In this document: one piece after another, positions 1-12,093 of the stretch
Numbering within the stretch: the stretch's first letter is position 1
Layout: each line of letters begins with the position of its first letter
Source: Flectonema sp. DT1601
Lineage: Eukaryota > Euglenozoa > Diplonemea > Diplonemida > Diplonemidae
Assembly (NCBI GenBank): GCA_964019425.1
Contig: OZ025855.1
Coordinates: 1 to 64,000, forward strand
DNA: 64,000 nucleotides
Reading direction: 5' to 3'
Made by a program: the position numbers and the translations under genes
The notes under the pieces: generated by a model
Told to the model about the DNA's origin: nothing
What the model saw: the letters and a program-made list of their open reading frames with translations, nothing else
Database searches by the model: none

Positions 1-3000
1 TGCGGGTTTGCGGGTTTGCGGGTTTGCGGGTTTGCGGGTTTGCGGGTTTGCGGGTTTGCGGGTTTGCGGGTTTGCGGGTTTGCGGGTTTGCGGGTTTGCG
101 GGTTTGCGGGTTTGCGGGTTTGCGGGTTTGCGGGTTTGCGGGTTTGCGGGTTTGCGGGTTTGCGGGTTTGCGGGTTTGCGGGTTTGCGGGTTTGCGGGTT
201 TGCGGGTTTGCGGGTTTGCGGGTTTGCGGGTTTGCGGGTTTGCGGGTTTGCGGGTTTGCGGGTTTGCGGGTTTGCGGGTTTGCGGGTTTGCGGGTTTGCG
301 GGTTTGCGGGTTTGCGGGTTTGCGGGTTTGCGGGTTTGCGGGTTTGCGGGTTTGCGGGTTTGCGGGTTTGCGGGTTTGCGGGTTTGCGGGTTTGCGGGTT
401 TGCGGGTTTGCGGGTTTGCGGGTTTGCGGGTTTGCGGGTTTGCGGGTTTGCGGCGGTTTGCGGGTTTGCGGGTTTGCGGGTTTGCGGGTTTGCGGGTTTG
501 CGGGTTTGCGGGTTTGCGGGTTTGCGGGTTTGCGGGTTTGCGGGTTTGCGGGTTTGCGGGTTTGCGGGTTTGCGGGTTTGCGGGTTTGCGGGTTTGCGGG
601 TTTGCGGGTTTGCGGGTTTGCGGGTTTGCGGGTTTGCGGGTTTGCGGGTTTGCGGGTTTGCGGGTTTGCGGGTTTGCGGGTTTGCGGGTTTGCGGGTTTG
701 CGGGTTTGCGGGTTTGCGGGTTTGCGGGTTTGCGGGTTTGCGGGTTTGCGGGTTTGCGGGTTTGCGGGTTTGCGGGTTTGCGGGTTTGCGGGTTTGCGGG
801 TTTGCGGGTTTGCGGGTTTGCGGGTTTGCGGGTTTGCGGGTTTGCGGGTTTGCGGGTTTGCGGGTTTGCGGGTTTGCGGGTTTGCGGGTTTGCGGGTTTG
901 CGGGTTTGCGGGTTTGCGGGTTTGCGGGTTTGCGGGTTTGCGGGTTTGCGGGTTTGCGGGTTTGCGGGTTTGCGGGTTTGCGGGTTTGCGGGTTTGCGGG
1001 TTTGCGGGTTTGCGGGTTTGCGGGTTTGCGGGTTTGCGGGTTTGCGGGTTTGCGGGTTTGCGGGTTTGCGGGTTTGCGGGTTTGCGGGTTTGCGGGTTTG
1101 CGGGTTTGCGGGTTTGCGGGTTTGCGGGTTTGCGGGTTTGCGGGTTTGCGGGTTTGCGGGTTTGCGGGTTTGCGGGTTTGCGGGTTTGCGGGTTTGCGGG
1201 TTTGCGGGTTTGCGGGTTTGCGGGTTTGCGGGTTTGCGGGTTTGCGGGTTTGCGGGTTTGCGGGTTTGCGGGTTTGCGGGTTTGCGGGTTTGCGGGTTTG
1301 CGGGTTTGCGGGTTTGCGGGTTTGCGGGTTTGCGGGTTTGCGGGTTTGCGGGTTTGCGGGTTTGCGGGTTTGCGGGTTTGCGGGTTTGCGGGTTTGCGGG
1401 TTTGCGGGTTTGCGGGTTTGCGGGTTTGCGGGTTTGCGGGTTTGCGGGTTTGCGGGTTTGCGGGTTTGCGGGTTTGCGGGTTTGCGGGTTTGCGGGTTTG
1501 CGGGTTTGCGGGTTTGCGGGTTTGCGGGTTTGCGGGTTTGCGGGTTTGCGGGTTTTGCGGGTTTGCGGGTTTGCGGGTTTGCGGGTTTGCGGGTTTGCGG
1601 GTTTGCGGGTTTGCGGGTTTGCGGGTTTGCGGGTTTGCGGGTTTGCGGGTTTGCGGGTTTGCGGGTTTGCGGGTTTGCGGGTTTGCGGGTTTGCGGGTTT
1701 GCGGGTTTGCGGGTTTGCGGGTTTGCGGGTTTGCGGGTTTGCGGGTTTGCGGGTTTGCGGGTTTGCGGGTTTGCGGGTTTGCGGGTTTGCGGGTTTGCGG
1801 GTTTGCGGGTTTGCGGGTTTGCGGGTTTGCGGGTTTGCGGGTTTGCGGGTTTGCGGGTTTGCGGGTTTGCGGGTTTGCGGGTTTGCGGGTTTGCGGGTTT
1901 GCGGGTTTGCGGGTTTGCGGGTTTGCGGGTTTGCGGGTTTGCGGGTTTGCGGGTTTGCGGGTTTGCGGGTTTGCGGGTTTGCGGGTTTGCGGGTTTGCGG
2001 GTTTGCGGGTTTGCGGGTTTGCGGGTTTGCGGGTTTGCGGGTTTGCGGGTTTGCGGGTTTGCGGGTTTGCGGGTTTGCGGGTTTGCGGGTTTGCGGGTTT
2101 GCGGGTTTGCGGGTTTGCGGGTTTGCGGGTTTGCGGGTTTGCGGGTTTGCGGGTTTGCGGGTTTGCGGGTTTGCGGGTTTGCGGGTTTGCGGGTTTGCGG
2201 GTTTGCGGGTTTGCGGGTTTGCGGGTTTGCGGGTTTGCGGGTTTGCGGGTTTGCGGGTTTGCGGGTTTGCGGGTTTGCGGGTTTGCGGGTTTGCGGGTTT
2301 GCGGGTTTGCGGGTTTGCGGGTTTGCGGGTTTGCGGGTTTGCGGGTTTGCGGGTTTGCGGGTTTGCGGGTTTGCGGGTTTGCGGGTTTGCGGGTTTGCGG
2401 GTTTGCGGGTTTGCGGGTTTGCGGGTTTGCGGGTTTGCGGGTTTGCGGGTTTGCGGGTTTGCGGGTTTGCGGGTTTGCGGGTTTGCGGGTTTGCGGGTTT
2501 GCGGGTTTGCGGGTTTGCGGGTTTGCGGGTTTGCGGGTTTGCGGGTTTGCGGGTTTGCGGGTTTGCGGGTTTGCGGGTTTGCGGGTTTGCGGGTTTGCGG
2601 GTTTGCGGGTTTGCGGGTTTGCGGGTTTGCGGGTTTGCGGGTTTGCGGGTTTGCGGGTTTGCGGGTTTGCGGGTTTGCGGGTTTGCGGGTTTGCGGGTTT
2701 GCGGGTTTGCGGGTTTGCGGGTTTGCGGGTTTGCGGGTTTGCGGGTTTGCGGGTTTGCGGGTTTGCGGGTTTGCGGGTTTGCGGGTTTGCGGGTTTGCGG
2801 GTTTGCGGGTTTGCGGGTTTGCGGGTTTGCGGGTTTGCGGGTTTGCGGGTTTGCGGGTTTGCGGGTTTGCGGGTTTGCGGGTTTGCGGGTTTGCGGGTTT
2901 GCGGGTTTGCGGGTTTGCGGGTTTGCGGGTTTGCGGGTTTGCGGGTTTGCGGGTTTGCGGGTTTGCGGGTTTGCGGGTTTGCGGGTTTGCGGGTTTGCGG

Positions 3001-6000
3001 GTTTGCGGGTTTGCGGGTTTGCGGGTTTGCGGGTTTGCGGGTTTGCGGGTTTGCGGGTTTGCGGGTTTGCGGGTTTGCGGGTTTGCGGGTTTGCGGGTTT
3101 GCGGGTTTGCGGGTTTGCGGGTTTGCGGGTTTGCGGGTTTGCGGGTTTGCGGGTTTGCGGGTTTGCGGGTTTGCGGGTTTGCGGGTTTGCGGGTTTGCGG
3201 GTTTGCGGGTTTGCGGGTTTGCGGGTTTGCGGGTTTGCGGGTTTGCGGGTTTGCGGGTTTGCGGGTTTGCGGGTTTGCGGGTTTGCGGGTTTGCGGGTTT
3301 GCGGGTTTGCGGGTTTGCGGGTTTGCGGGTTTGCGGGTTTGCGGGTTTGCGGGTTTGCGGGTTTGCGGGTTTGCGGGTTTGCGGGTTTGCGGGTTTGCGG
3401 GTTTGCGGGTTTGCGGGTTTGCGGGTTTGCGGGTTTGCGGGTTTGCGGGTTTGCGGGTTTGCGGGTTTGCGGGTTTGCGGGTTTGCGGGTTTGCGGGTTT
3501 GCGGGTTTGCGGGTTTGCGGGTTTGCGGGTTTGCGGGTTTGCGGGTTTGCGGGTTTGCGGGTTTGCGGGTTTGCGGGTTTGCGGGTTTGCGGGTTTGCGG
3601 GTTTGCGGGTTTGCGGGTTTGCGGGTTTGCGGGTTTGCGGGTTTGCGGGTTTGCGGGTTTGCGGGTTTGCGGGTTTGCGGGTTTGCGGGTTTGCGGGTTT
3701 GCGGGTTTGCGGGTTTGCGGGTTTGCGGGTTTGCGGGTTTGCGGGTTTGCGGGTTTGCGGGTTTGCGGGTTTGCGGGTTTGCGGGTTTGCGGGTTTGCGG
3801 GTTTGCGGGTTTGCGGGTTTGCGGGTTTGCGGGTTTGCGGGTTTGCGGGTTTGCGGGTTTGCGGGTTTGCGGGTTTGCGGGTTTGCGGGTTTGCGGGTTT
3901 GCGGGTTTGCGGGTTTGCGGGTTTGCGGGTTTGCGGGTTTGCGGGTTTGCGGGTTTGCGGGTTTGCGGGTTTGCGGGTTTGCGGGTTTGCGGGTTTGCGG
4001 GTTTGCGGGTTTGCGGGTTTGCGGGTTTGCGGGTTTGCGGGTTTGCGGGTTTGCGGGTTTGCGGGTTTGCGGGTTTGCGGGTTTGCGGGTTTGCGGGTTT
4101 GCGGGTTTGCGGGTTTGCGGGTTTGCGGGTTTGCGGGTTTGCGGGTTTGCGGGTTTGCGGGTTTGCGGGTTTGCGGGTTTGCGGGTTTGCGGGTTTGCGG
4201 GTTTGCGGGTTTGCGGGTTTGCGGGTTTGCGGGTTTGCGGGTTTGCGGGTTTGCGGGTTTGCGGGTTTGCGGGTTTGCGGGTTTGCGGGTTTGCGGGTTT
4301 GCGGGTTTGCGGGTTTGCGGGTTTGCGGGTTTGCGGGTTTGCGGGTTTGCGGGTTTGCGGGTTTGCGGGTTTGCGGGTTTGCGGGTTTGCGGGTTTGCGG
4401 GTTTGCGGGTTTGCGGGTTTGCGGGTTTGCGGGTTTGCGGGTTTGCGGGTTTGCGGGTTTGCGGGTTTGCGGGTTTGCGGGTTTGCGGGTTTGCGGGTTT
4501 GCGGGTTTGCGGGTTTGCGGGTTTGCGGGTTTGCGGGTTTGCGGGTTTGCGGGTTTGCGGGTTTGCGGGTTTGCGGGTTTGCGGGTTTGCGGGTTTGCGG
4601 GTTTGCGGGTTTGCGGGTTTGCGGGTTTGCGGGTTTGCGGGTTTGCGGGTTTGCGGGTTTGCGGGTTTGCGGGTTTGCGGGTTTGCGGGTTTGCGGGTTT
4701 GCGGGTTTGCGGGTTTGCGGGTTTGCGGGTTTGCGGGTTTGCGGGTTTGCGGGTTTGCGGGTTTGCGGGTTTGCGGGTTTGCGGGTTTGCGGGTTTGCGG
4801 GTTTGCGGGTTTGCGGGTTTGCGGGTTTGCGGGTTTGCGGGTTTGCGGGTTTGCGGGTTTGCGGGTTTGCGGGTTTGCGGGTTTGCGGGTTTGCGGGTTT
4901 GCGGGTTTGCGGGTTTGCGGGTTTGCGGGTTTGCGGGTTTGCGGGTTTGCGGGTTTGCGGGTTTGCGGGTTTGCGGGTTTGCGGGTTTGCGGGTTTGCGG
5001 GTTTGCGGGTTTGCGGGTTTGCGGGTTTGCGGGTTTGCGGGTTTGCGGGTTTGCGGGTTTGCGGGTTTGCGGGTTTGCGGGTTTGCGGGTTTGCGGGTTT
5101 GCGGGTTTGCGGGTTTGCGGGTTTGCGGGTTTGCGGGTTTGCGGGTTTGCGGGTTTGCGGGTTTGCGGGTTTGCGGGTTTGCGGGTTTGCGGGTTTGCGG
5201 GTTTGCGGGTTTGCGGGTTTGCGGGTTTGCGGGTTTGCGGGTTTGCGGGTTTGCGGGTTTGCGGGTTTGCGGGTTTGCGGGTTTGCGGGTTTGCGGGTTT
5301 GCGGGTTTGCGGGTTTGCGGGTTTGCGGGTTTGCGGGTTTGCGGGTTTGCGGGTTTGCGGGTTTGCGGGTTTGCGGGTTTGCGGGTTTGCGGGTTTGCGG
5401 GTTTGCGGGTTTGCGGGTTTGCGGGTTTGCGGGTTTGCGGGTTTGCGGGTTTGCGGGTTTGCGGGTTTGCGGGTTTGCGGGTTTGCGGGTTTGCGGGTTT
5501 GCGGGTTTGCGGGTTTGCGGGTTTGCGGGTTTGCGGGTTTGCGGGTTTGCGGGTTTGCGGGTTTGCGGGTTTGCGGGTTTGCGGGTTTGCGGGTTTGCGG
5601 GTTTGCGGGTTTGCGGGTTTGCGGGTTTGCGGGTTTGCGGGTTTGCGGGTTTGCGGGTTTGCGGGTTTGCGGGTTTGCGGGTTTGCGGGTTTGCGGGTTT
5701 GCGGGTTTGCGGGTTTGCGGGTTTGCGGGTTTGCGGGTTTGCGGGTTTGCGGGTTTGCGGGTTTGCGGGTTTGCGGGTTTGCGGGTTTGCGGGTTTGCGG
5801 GTTTGCGGGTTTGCGGGTTTGCGGGTTTGCGGGTTTGCGGGTTTGCGGGTTTGCGGGTTTGCGGGTTTGCGGGTTTGCGGGTTTGCGGGTTTGCGGGTTT
5901 GCGGGTTTGCGGGTTTGCGGGTTTGCGGGTTTGCGGGTTTGCGGGTTTGCGGGTTTGCGGGTTTGCGGGTTTGCGGGTTTGCGGGTTTGCGGGTTTGCGG

Positions 6001-9000
6001 GTTTGCGGGTTTGCGGGTTTGCGGGTTTGCGGGTTTGCGGGTTTGCGGGTTTGCGGGTTTGCGGGTTTGCGGGTTTGCGGGTTTGCGGGTTTGCGGGTTT
6101 GCGGGTTTGCGGGTTTGCGGGTTTGCGGGTTTGCGGGTTTGCGGGTTTGCGGGTTTGCGGGTTTGCGGGTTTGCGGGTTTGCGGGTTTGCGGGTTTGCGG
6201 GTTTGCGGGTTTGCGGGTTTGCGGGTTTGCGGGTTTGCGGGTTTGCGGGTTTGCGGGTTTGCGGGTTTGCGGGTTTGCGGGTTTGCGGGTTTGCGGGTTT
6301 GCGGGTTTGCGGGTTTGCGGGTTTGCGGGTTTGCGGGTTTGCGGGTTTGCGGGTTTGCGGGTTTGCGGGTTTGCGGGTTTGCGGGTTTGCGGGTTTGCGG
6401 GTTTGCGGGTTTGCGGGTTTGCGGGTTTGCGGGTTTGCGGGTTTGCGGGTTTGCGGGTTTGCGGGTTTGCGGGTTTGCGGGTTTGCGGGTTTGCGGGTTT
6501 GCGGGTTTGCGGGTTTGCGGGTTTGCGGGTTTGCGGGTTTGCGGGTTTGCGGGTTTGCGGGTTTGCGGGTTTGCGGGTTTGCGGGTTTGCGGGTTTGCGG
6601 GTTTGCGGGTTTGCGGGTTTGCGGGTTTGCGGGTTTGCGGGTTTGCGGGTTTGCGGGTTTGCGGGTTTGCGGGTTTGCGGGTTTGCGGGTTTGCGGGTTT
6701 GCGGGTTTGCGGGTTTGCGGGTTTGCGGGTTTGCGGGTTTGCGGGTTTGCGGGTTTGCGGGTTTGCGGGTTTGCGGGTTTGCGGGTTTGCGGGTTTGCGG
6801 GTTTGCGGGTTTGCGGGTTTGCGGGTTTGCGGGTTTGCGGGTTTGCGGGTTTGCGGGTTTGCGGGTTTGCGGGTTTGCGGGTTTGCGGGTTTGCGGGTTT
6901 GCGGGTTTGCGGGTTTGCGGGTTTGCGGGTTTGCGGGTTTGCGGGTTTGCGGGTTTGCGGGTTTGCGGGTTTGCGGGTTTGCGGGTTTGCGGGTTTGCGG
7001 GTTTGCGGGTTTGCGGGTTTGCGGGTTTGCGGGTTTGCGGGTTTGCGGGTTTGCGGGTTTGCGGGTTTGCGGGTTTGCGGGTTTGCGGGTTTGCGGGTTT
7101 GCGGGTTTGCGGGTTTGCGGGTTTGCGGGTTTGCGGGTTTGCGGGTTTGCGGGTTTGCGGGTTTGCGGGTTTGCGGGTTTGCGGGTTTGCGGGTTTGCGG
7201 GTTTGCGGGTTTGCGGGTTTGCGGGTTTGCGGGTTTGCGGGTTTGCGGGTTTGCGGGTTTGCGGGTTTGCGGGTTTGCGGGTTTGCGGGTTTGCGGGTTT
7301 GCGGGTTTGCGGGTTTGCGGGTTTGCGGGTTTGCGGGTTTGCGGGTTTGCGGGTTTGCGGGTTTGCGGGTTTGCGGGTTTGCGGGTTTGCGGGTTTGCGG
7401 GTTTGCGGGTTTGCGGGTTTGCGGGTTTGCGGGTTTGCGGGTTTGCGGGTTTGCGGGTTTGCGGGTTTGCGGGTTTGCGGGTTTGCGGGTTTGCGGGTTT
7501 GCGGGTTTGCGGGTTTGCGGGTTTGCGGGTTTGCGGGTTTGCGGGTTTGCGGGTTTGCGGGTTTCGGGTTTGCGGGTTTGCGGGTTTGCGGGTTTGCGGG
7601 TTTGCGGGTTTGCGGGTTTGCGGGTTTGCGGGTTTGCGGGTTTGCGGGTTTGCGGGTTTGCGGGTTTGCGGGTTTGCGGGTTTGCGGGTTTGCGGGTTTG
7701 CGGGTTTGCGGGTTTGCGGGTTTGCGGGTTTGCGGGTTTGCGGGTTTGCGGGTTTGCGGGTTTGCGGGTTTGCGGGTTTGCGGGTTTGCGGGTTTGCGGG
7801 TTTGCGGGTTTGCGGGTTTGCGGGTTTGCGGGTTTGCGGGTTTGCGGGTTTGCGGGTTTGCGGGTTTGCGGGTTTGCGGGTTTGCGGGTTTGCGGGTTTG
7901 CGGGTTTGCGGGTTTGCGGGTTTGCGGGTTTGCGGGTTTGCGGGTTTGCGGGTTTGCGGGTTTGCGGGTTTGCGGGTTTGCGGGTTTGCGGGTTTGCGGG
8001 TTTGCGGGTTTGCGGGTTTGCGGGTTTGCGGGTTTGCGGGTTTGCGGGTTTGCGGGTTTGCGGGTTTGCGGGTTTGCGGGTTTGCGGGTTTGCGGGTTTG
8101 CGGGTTTGCGGGTTTGCGGGTTTGCGGGTTTGCGGGTTTGCGGGTTTGCGGGTTTGCGGGTTTGCGGGTTTGCGGGTTTGCGGGTTTGCGGGTTTGCGGG
8201 TTTGCGGGTTTGCGGGTTTGCGGGTTTGCGGGTTTGCGGGTTTGCGGGTTTGCGGGTTTGCGGGTTTGCGGGTTTGCGGGTTTGCGGGTTTGCGGGTTTG
8301 CGGGTTTGCGGGTTTGCGGGTTTGCGGGTTTGCGGGTTTGCGGGTTTGCGGGTTTGCGGGTTTGCGGGTTTGCGGGTTTGCGGGTTTGCGGGTTTGCGGG
8401 TTTGCGGGTTTGCGGGTTTGCGGGTTTGCGGGTTTGCGGGTTTGCGGGTTTGCGGGTTTGCGGGTTTGCGGGTTTGCGGGTTTGCGGGTTTGCGGGTTTG
8501 CGGGTTTGCGGGTTTGCGGGTTTGCGGGTTTGCGGGTTTGCGGGTTTGCGGGTTTGCGGGTTTGCGGGTTTGCGGGTTTGCGGGTTTGCGGGTTTGCGGG
8601 TTTGCGGGTTTGCGGGTTTGCGGGTTTGCGGGTTTGCGGGTTTGCGGGTTTGCGGGTTTGCGGGTTTGCGGGTTTGCGGGTTTGCGGGTTTGCGGGTTTG
8701 CGGGTTTGCGGGTTTGCGGGTTTGCGGGTTTGCGGGTTTGCGGGTTTGCGGGTTTGCGGGTTTGCGGGTTTGCGGGTTTGCGGGTTTGCGGGTTTGCGGG
8801 TTTGCGGGTTTGCGGGTTTGCGGGTTTGCGGGTTTGCGGGTTTGCGGGTTTGCGGGTTTGCGGGTTTGCGGGTTTGCGGGTTTGCGGGTTTGCGGGTTTG
8901 CGGGTTTGCGGGTTTGCGGGTTTGCGGGTTTGCGGGTTTGCGGGTTTGCGGGTTTGCGGGTTTGCGGGTTTGCGGGTTTGCGGGTTTGCGGGTTTGCGGG

Positions 9001-9411
9001 TTTGCGGGTTTGCGGGTTTGCGGGTTTGCGGGTTTGCGGGTTTGCGGGTTTGCGGGTTTGCGGGTTTGCGGGTTTGCGGGTTTGCGGGTTTGCGGGTTTG
9101 CGGGTTTGCGGGTTTGCGGGTTTGCGGGTTTGCGGGTTTGCGGGTTTGCGGGTTTGCGGGTTTGCGGGTTTGCGGGTTTGCGGGTTTGCGGGTTTGCGGG
9201 TTTGCGGGTTTGCGGGTTTGCGGGTTTGCGGGTTTGCGGGTTTGCGGGTTTGCGGGTTTGCGGGTTTGCGGGTTTGCGGGTTTGCGGGTTTGCGGGTTTG
9301 CGGGTTTGCGGGTTTGCGGGTTTGCGGGTTTGCGGGTTTGCGGGTTTGCGGGTTTGCGGGTTTGCGGGTTTGCGGGTTTGCGGGTTTGCGGGTTTGCGGG
9401 TTTGCGGGTTT
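1..9411. repeat. 9.4 kb tandem octamer array (TTTGCGGG)n
   Basis: About 1,176 head-to-tail copies of an 8-bp unit fill the window from its first base. I see only three irregular places: a 6-bp loss near 452, one extra T near 1555 and one missing G near 7565. Such uniformity implies recent amplification or active maintenance. The G-rich strand runs 5' to 3' into the window, the reverse of what a telomere at the left end would show. Because 8 is not a multiple of 3 and the unit creates no stop codon, all forward frames stay open for over 3,000 codons; these frames are artefacts of the repeat, not genes. Confidence 0.97.
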
Positions 9412-9669
9412 AAAGGTACGGAAAAGTCAAAATAATGCTCCGGCATATTAATTCTTAAAAACGCTTTGCGTTAAGACCCTTCCTAGCCTGAATAAATGAG
9501 TACAATGAAATAATGATAAGAGAACAGTAAAATGATAAATCTGAAATAATAACAAGAGAACAAAAATGCTACTTAAACAACATTTAATGTTGATCAATGA
9601 AAAGGAAAATATTATAAGAGTATATCGTACTTCACTTGCCTTTTGTGCAGTTCCCAGTCTGAGTGTTGG
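9412..9669 (-). mobile_element. Short insert in the octamer array, probable non-autonomous relative of the YR retrotransposon
   Basis: A 258-bp non-repeat segment flanked by octamer on both sides. Read on the minus strand it begins CC, then 12 nt, then GGGAACTGCACAA. The large element at 10181-15466 begins CC, 12 nt, GGGAACTGCTCAA. Near its other end it carries AGAATTAATATGCC (9442-9455), close to AGAATTAAATGCC at the 3' end of the large element (10189-10201). No protein is visible. I infer a short derivative that shares only the terminal sequences of the autonomous element. The match is by eye and short. Confidence 0.5.
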
Positions 9670-9784
9670 TTTGCGGGTTTGCGGGTTTGCGGGTTTGCGG
9701 GTTTGCGGGTTTGCGGGTTTGCGGGTTTGCGGGTTTGCGGGTTTGCGGGTTTGCGGGTTTGCGGGTTTGCGGGTTTGCGGGTTT
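9670..9784. repeat. Octamer array (about 14 units)
   Basis: The same TTTGCGGG unit as the long array, without interruption, between two non-repeat inserts. It ends in GGGTTT at the same unit phase as the end of the long array. Confidence 0.95.
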
Positions 9785-10121
9785 ACCAAGTAATGGCGGT
9801 CGGCCATGGCCCGGCCGGGGGTTTAGGGAGGGTGGGAATTTTAAATTATTAAATTAATTTAAAGATGCAAGAATGCCTGGAAAGGCAGATAGGCATAAAC
9901 GAATCAATCGTAATGCACTATAAAAAGGATGGAAGAAACAAATGGTCGTATTATACTATAGGCTCGACGAATCAATCATGTTGCACTATAATAAAATAAA
10001 TGGTAAGACTGCTCACATTAAGAACTGATAAGACAATGGATTGCTACATAGAAATTTGTATCATAAGAATAAAGTGGTGAACTACAGCGCTGATCCTGAG
10101 AGATTCCCATATTGGTGTTAG
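9785..10121 (-). mobile_element. Second short insert in the octamer array, possible non-autonomous element
   Basis: A segment of about 337 bp between octamer arrays. On the minus strand its first bases are CCC, 12 nt, then GGGAATCTCTCA, resembling the GGGAACTGCTCA signature of the large element at nearly the same distance from the array. Its opposite end (9785-9835) is GC-rich with a CGGCC/GGCCG palindrome and differs from the large element's 3' end. The middle is AT-rich and has no open frame. The family link rests on the 5' signature only. Confidence 0.35.
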
Positions 10122-10180
10122 GGTTTGCGGGTTTGCGGGTTTGCGGGTTTGCGGGTTTGCGGGTTTGCGGGTTTGCGGGG
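10122..10180. repeat. Octamer array (about 7 units)
   Basis: Short run of TTTGCGGG units directly abutting the 3' end of the retrotransposon. The last unit ends in GGGG instead of GGGTTT. The left boundary is ambiguous by about 2 bp because the insert ends in GGG. Confidence 0.9.
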
Positions 10181-10372
10181 AACCGCTTGGCATTTAATTC
10201 TGGCACCCTGATTTTAAGAGGAAGGAAATAAAGAACACGTTAACACAGGAAAGAAAGAATTGGCGAAGTTAAATCCGCACTATGTCTACTGATCCTGACA
10301 TGTCTTGTCAAACTGGCAAAAATACGAAAAATGAAAACAAACTAACATCAGATATTCAAGTCTCAAGGTTGT

Positions 10373-12004
10373 TCATCCGCGATGGGGTAAACTGTAGTGT
10401 GGTACTCGAGCCTCGGAAGAGGCCCCACGGTAGTTAGCACAGTCTACCACCACCGCATCGCCAGTAAAGAACCTCCGAACCGCCAGTTCAACCTCCCGCT
10501 GGTGCCGAGACGTCGATATCACCACTGGGTCCACCCTCGAAGGAATGTCAGCCGGGTTCTCCGCAGACTTAACGTACTCCAAAGAAAACGTAACGTTCCT
10601 CGCCCGCAGACAATCCAAGGCCGAAACCGTTGCCCTATTCAGCAGCTCCGAGCGTATCGACATCCTCTTCCGGGCCGCCCCAAGAACAGAGGTGTTATCC
10701 ACCCAGATCTTCACACAGCAGCCGTCACAAGTCGTCGGCATGTCACGAACCGTATTTCTCAGTGCAAGGCCTTCCAAAACACTAATGTGGAGTCCAGCTT
10801 CACCAACCACCCACGAGTCCCCCATCACCGTCACCTCCGCCGTGTCATCATTGACAACGACGCCTCCCCAACCCTTCAACGACGCATCGACAAAGATGCT
10901 GAAAGCCTGGCATTCCGGACGGAAGGACTCGCCGACCAGCCTAAGTTGGAGCACCGCACCGATCCAACCTCGCAGCTCACGCACAACCGAAGGCGGCACA
11001 ACAACTCGATCCTCCACCACCCTCACACCCCTGTTCAATCCATTCGACACTCGACGGAGGAACTTGAGCGCGAACCAAAAGCTGCCCGGAGACACGCCCG
11101 CCACAGCCGAAGCGTGTAGCAGCCTGCCCCCGAGCGACTCCAGGTCACCAGCCGTAATCCCAACAAAATCGACCCGTCCCACCTTCTCGCGTATCTTAGA
11201 CGCCACAACCACCGTGTCTGCGTCATGGTCAAAGTCGACCCCCAAGAAGGTATACCGCCTCACCGCCGTGTGGCTATCCGCTTCCTTCCAGGTCAAGCGG
11301 AACTCGGACGCAGCCCCATCCAGATTCACGGTCGCCGCCAAAACCGCTTCCTCCGTCCCCACATAACGGATGTTGTCCACAAAAACGTCCACCTTCACAC
11401 CCTTCGCCGCCCACCTACCAGACACATACGCAGGATCCCCCGCAGCCGCCGCCGCCAAGGTGTGCATAATCTCAGGCGCACACGCATGGCCCATTGGCAG
11501 CCTGCACAGTTCAAACCAACTCCCCTCCGAGGTCTGGAAACGAAACAAGTCCCTCGCGTCCTCTGGTATCTCTATGGCGTAGAAGCCGGTCCTGAAATCC
11601 CTCGTCGATCCACACTGCTCCCTCACCTGTTCAAGGTACTGGGAGATGTGGCCCAAAGGAACCTTGGGCTCATAAACCCCCTCCAACCTATCATTCGCAT
11701 CACGGGTCCAAAGGATAAACCGTTGTCGAAGGCCCTCCGGTTTCTCCTCCAACACCGTGAACGGCACGTTCGTCGTACGACCCGGGCCCTCCGCCGCCCG
11801 CGCCACCCCGTGCTGACACAACTCCCTCGCATGTCGCAATGCAAATGATGATGGCGCCCGTCTACCAGCATCCGTCGTCACCGTCGGTGCAAAGGTCATA
11901 TCCCACACCTCATCGAAACGTCCACGGGCCTCCTCCGAAAGACGCCTCCGCAGCCCACCGACATCCATCGTACACACCCCACTCACGTGCAGAGGTGAAT
12001 GCAT
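10373..12004 (-). CDS. Reverse transcriptase / RNase H of the YR retrotransposon
   Basis: A 543-residue frame if the ATG at 12004 is used; the frame stays open upstream but there overlaps the recombinase gene and reads as its shadow. The RT palm is marked by LPMGHA followed by AP (about residue 168) and the FVDN active-site motif (about 209). RNase H follows: FVDASLKGWGG (about 370), a glutamate in VLEGLAL, WVDNTS (about 431) and NPADIPSR (about 485), the acidic residues expected of the fold. It would copy element RNA into DNA and remove the template strand. It is the third and last gene of the element. Confidence 0.8.
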   Translation of the reverse strand: MHSPLHVSGVCTMDVGGLRRRLSEEARGRFDEVWDMTFAPTVTTDAGRRAPSSFALRHARELCQHGVARAAEGPGRTTNVPFTVLEEKPEGLRQRFILWTRDANDRLEGVYEPKVPLGHISQYLEQVREQCGSTRDFRTGFYAIEIPEDARDLFRFQTSEGSWFELCRLPMGHACAPEIMHTLAAAAAGDPAYVSGRWAAKGVKVDVFVDNIRYVGTEEAVLAATVNLDGAASEFRLTWKEADSHTAVRRYTFLGVDFDHDADTVVVASKIREKVGRVDFVGITAGDLESLGGRLLHASAVAGVSPGSFWFALKFLRRVSNGLNRGVRVVEDRVVVPPSVVRELRGWIGAVLQLRLVGESFRPECQAFSIFVDASLKGWGGVVVNDDTAEVTVMGDSWVVGEAGLHISVLEGLALRNTVRDMPTTCDGCCVKIWVDNTSVLGAARKRMSIRSELLNRATVSALDCLRARNVTFSLEYVKSAENPADIPSRVDPVVISTSRHQREVELAVRRFFTGDAVVVDCANYRGASSEARVPHYSLPHRG

Positions 12005-12093
12005 CTCCGTCTCAGTAACCGGCAATCGCGTCCGTTTCCCCTTCCGCACGATACTGTGTCTTGTCGCCCCTGGCACACTCCTGATCCTCCGAT

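Noticed and set aside
1-9411. A normal telomere at the contig end
   Set aside because: The G-rich strand runs inward, opposite to a left-end telomere, and inserts separate several arrays. Telomere-like sequence only.
8-9451. Three overlapping forward open frames of over 3,000 codons reading RVCGFAGL repeats
   Set aside because: They are the octamer read in each frame; a stop-free 8-bp unit yields open frames everywhere. No ATG, no coding bias, no flanking gene signals.
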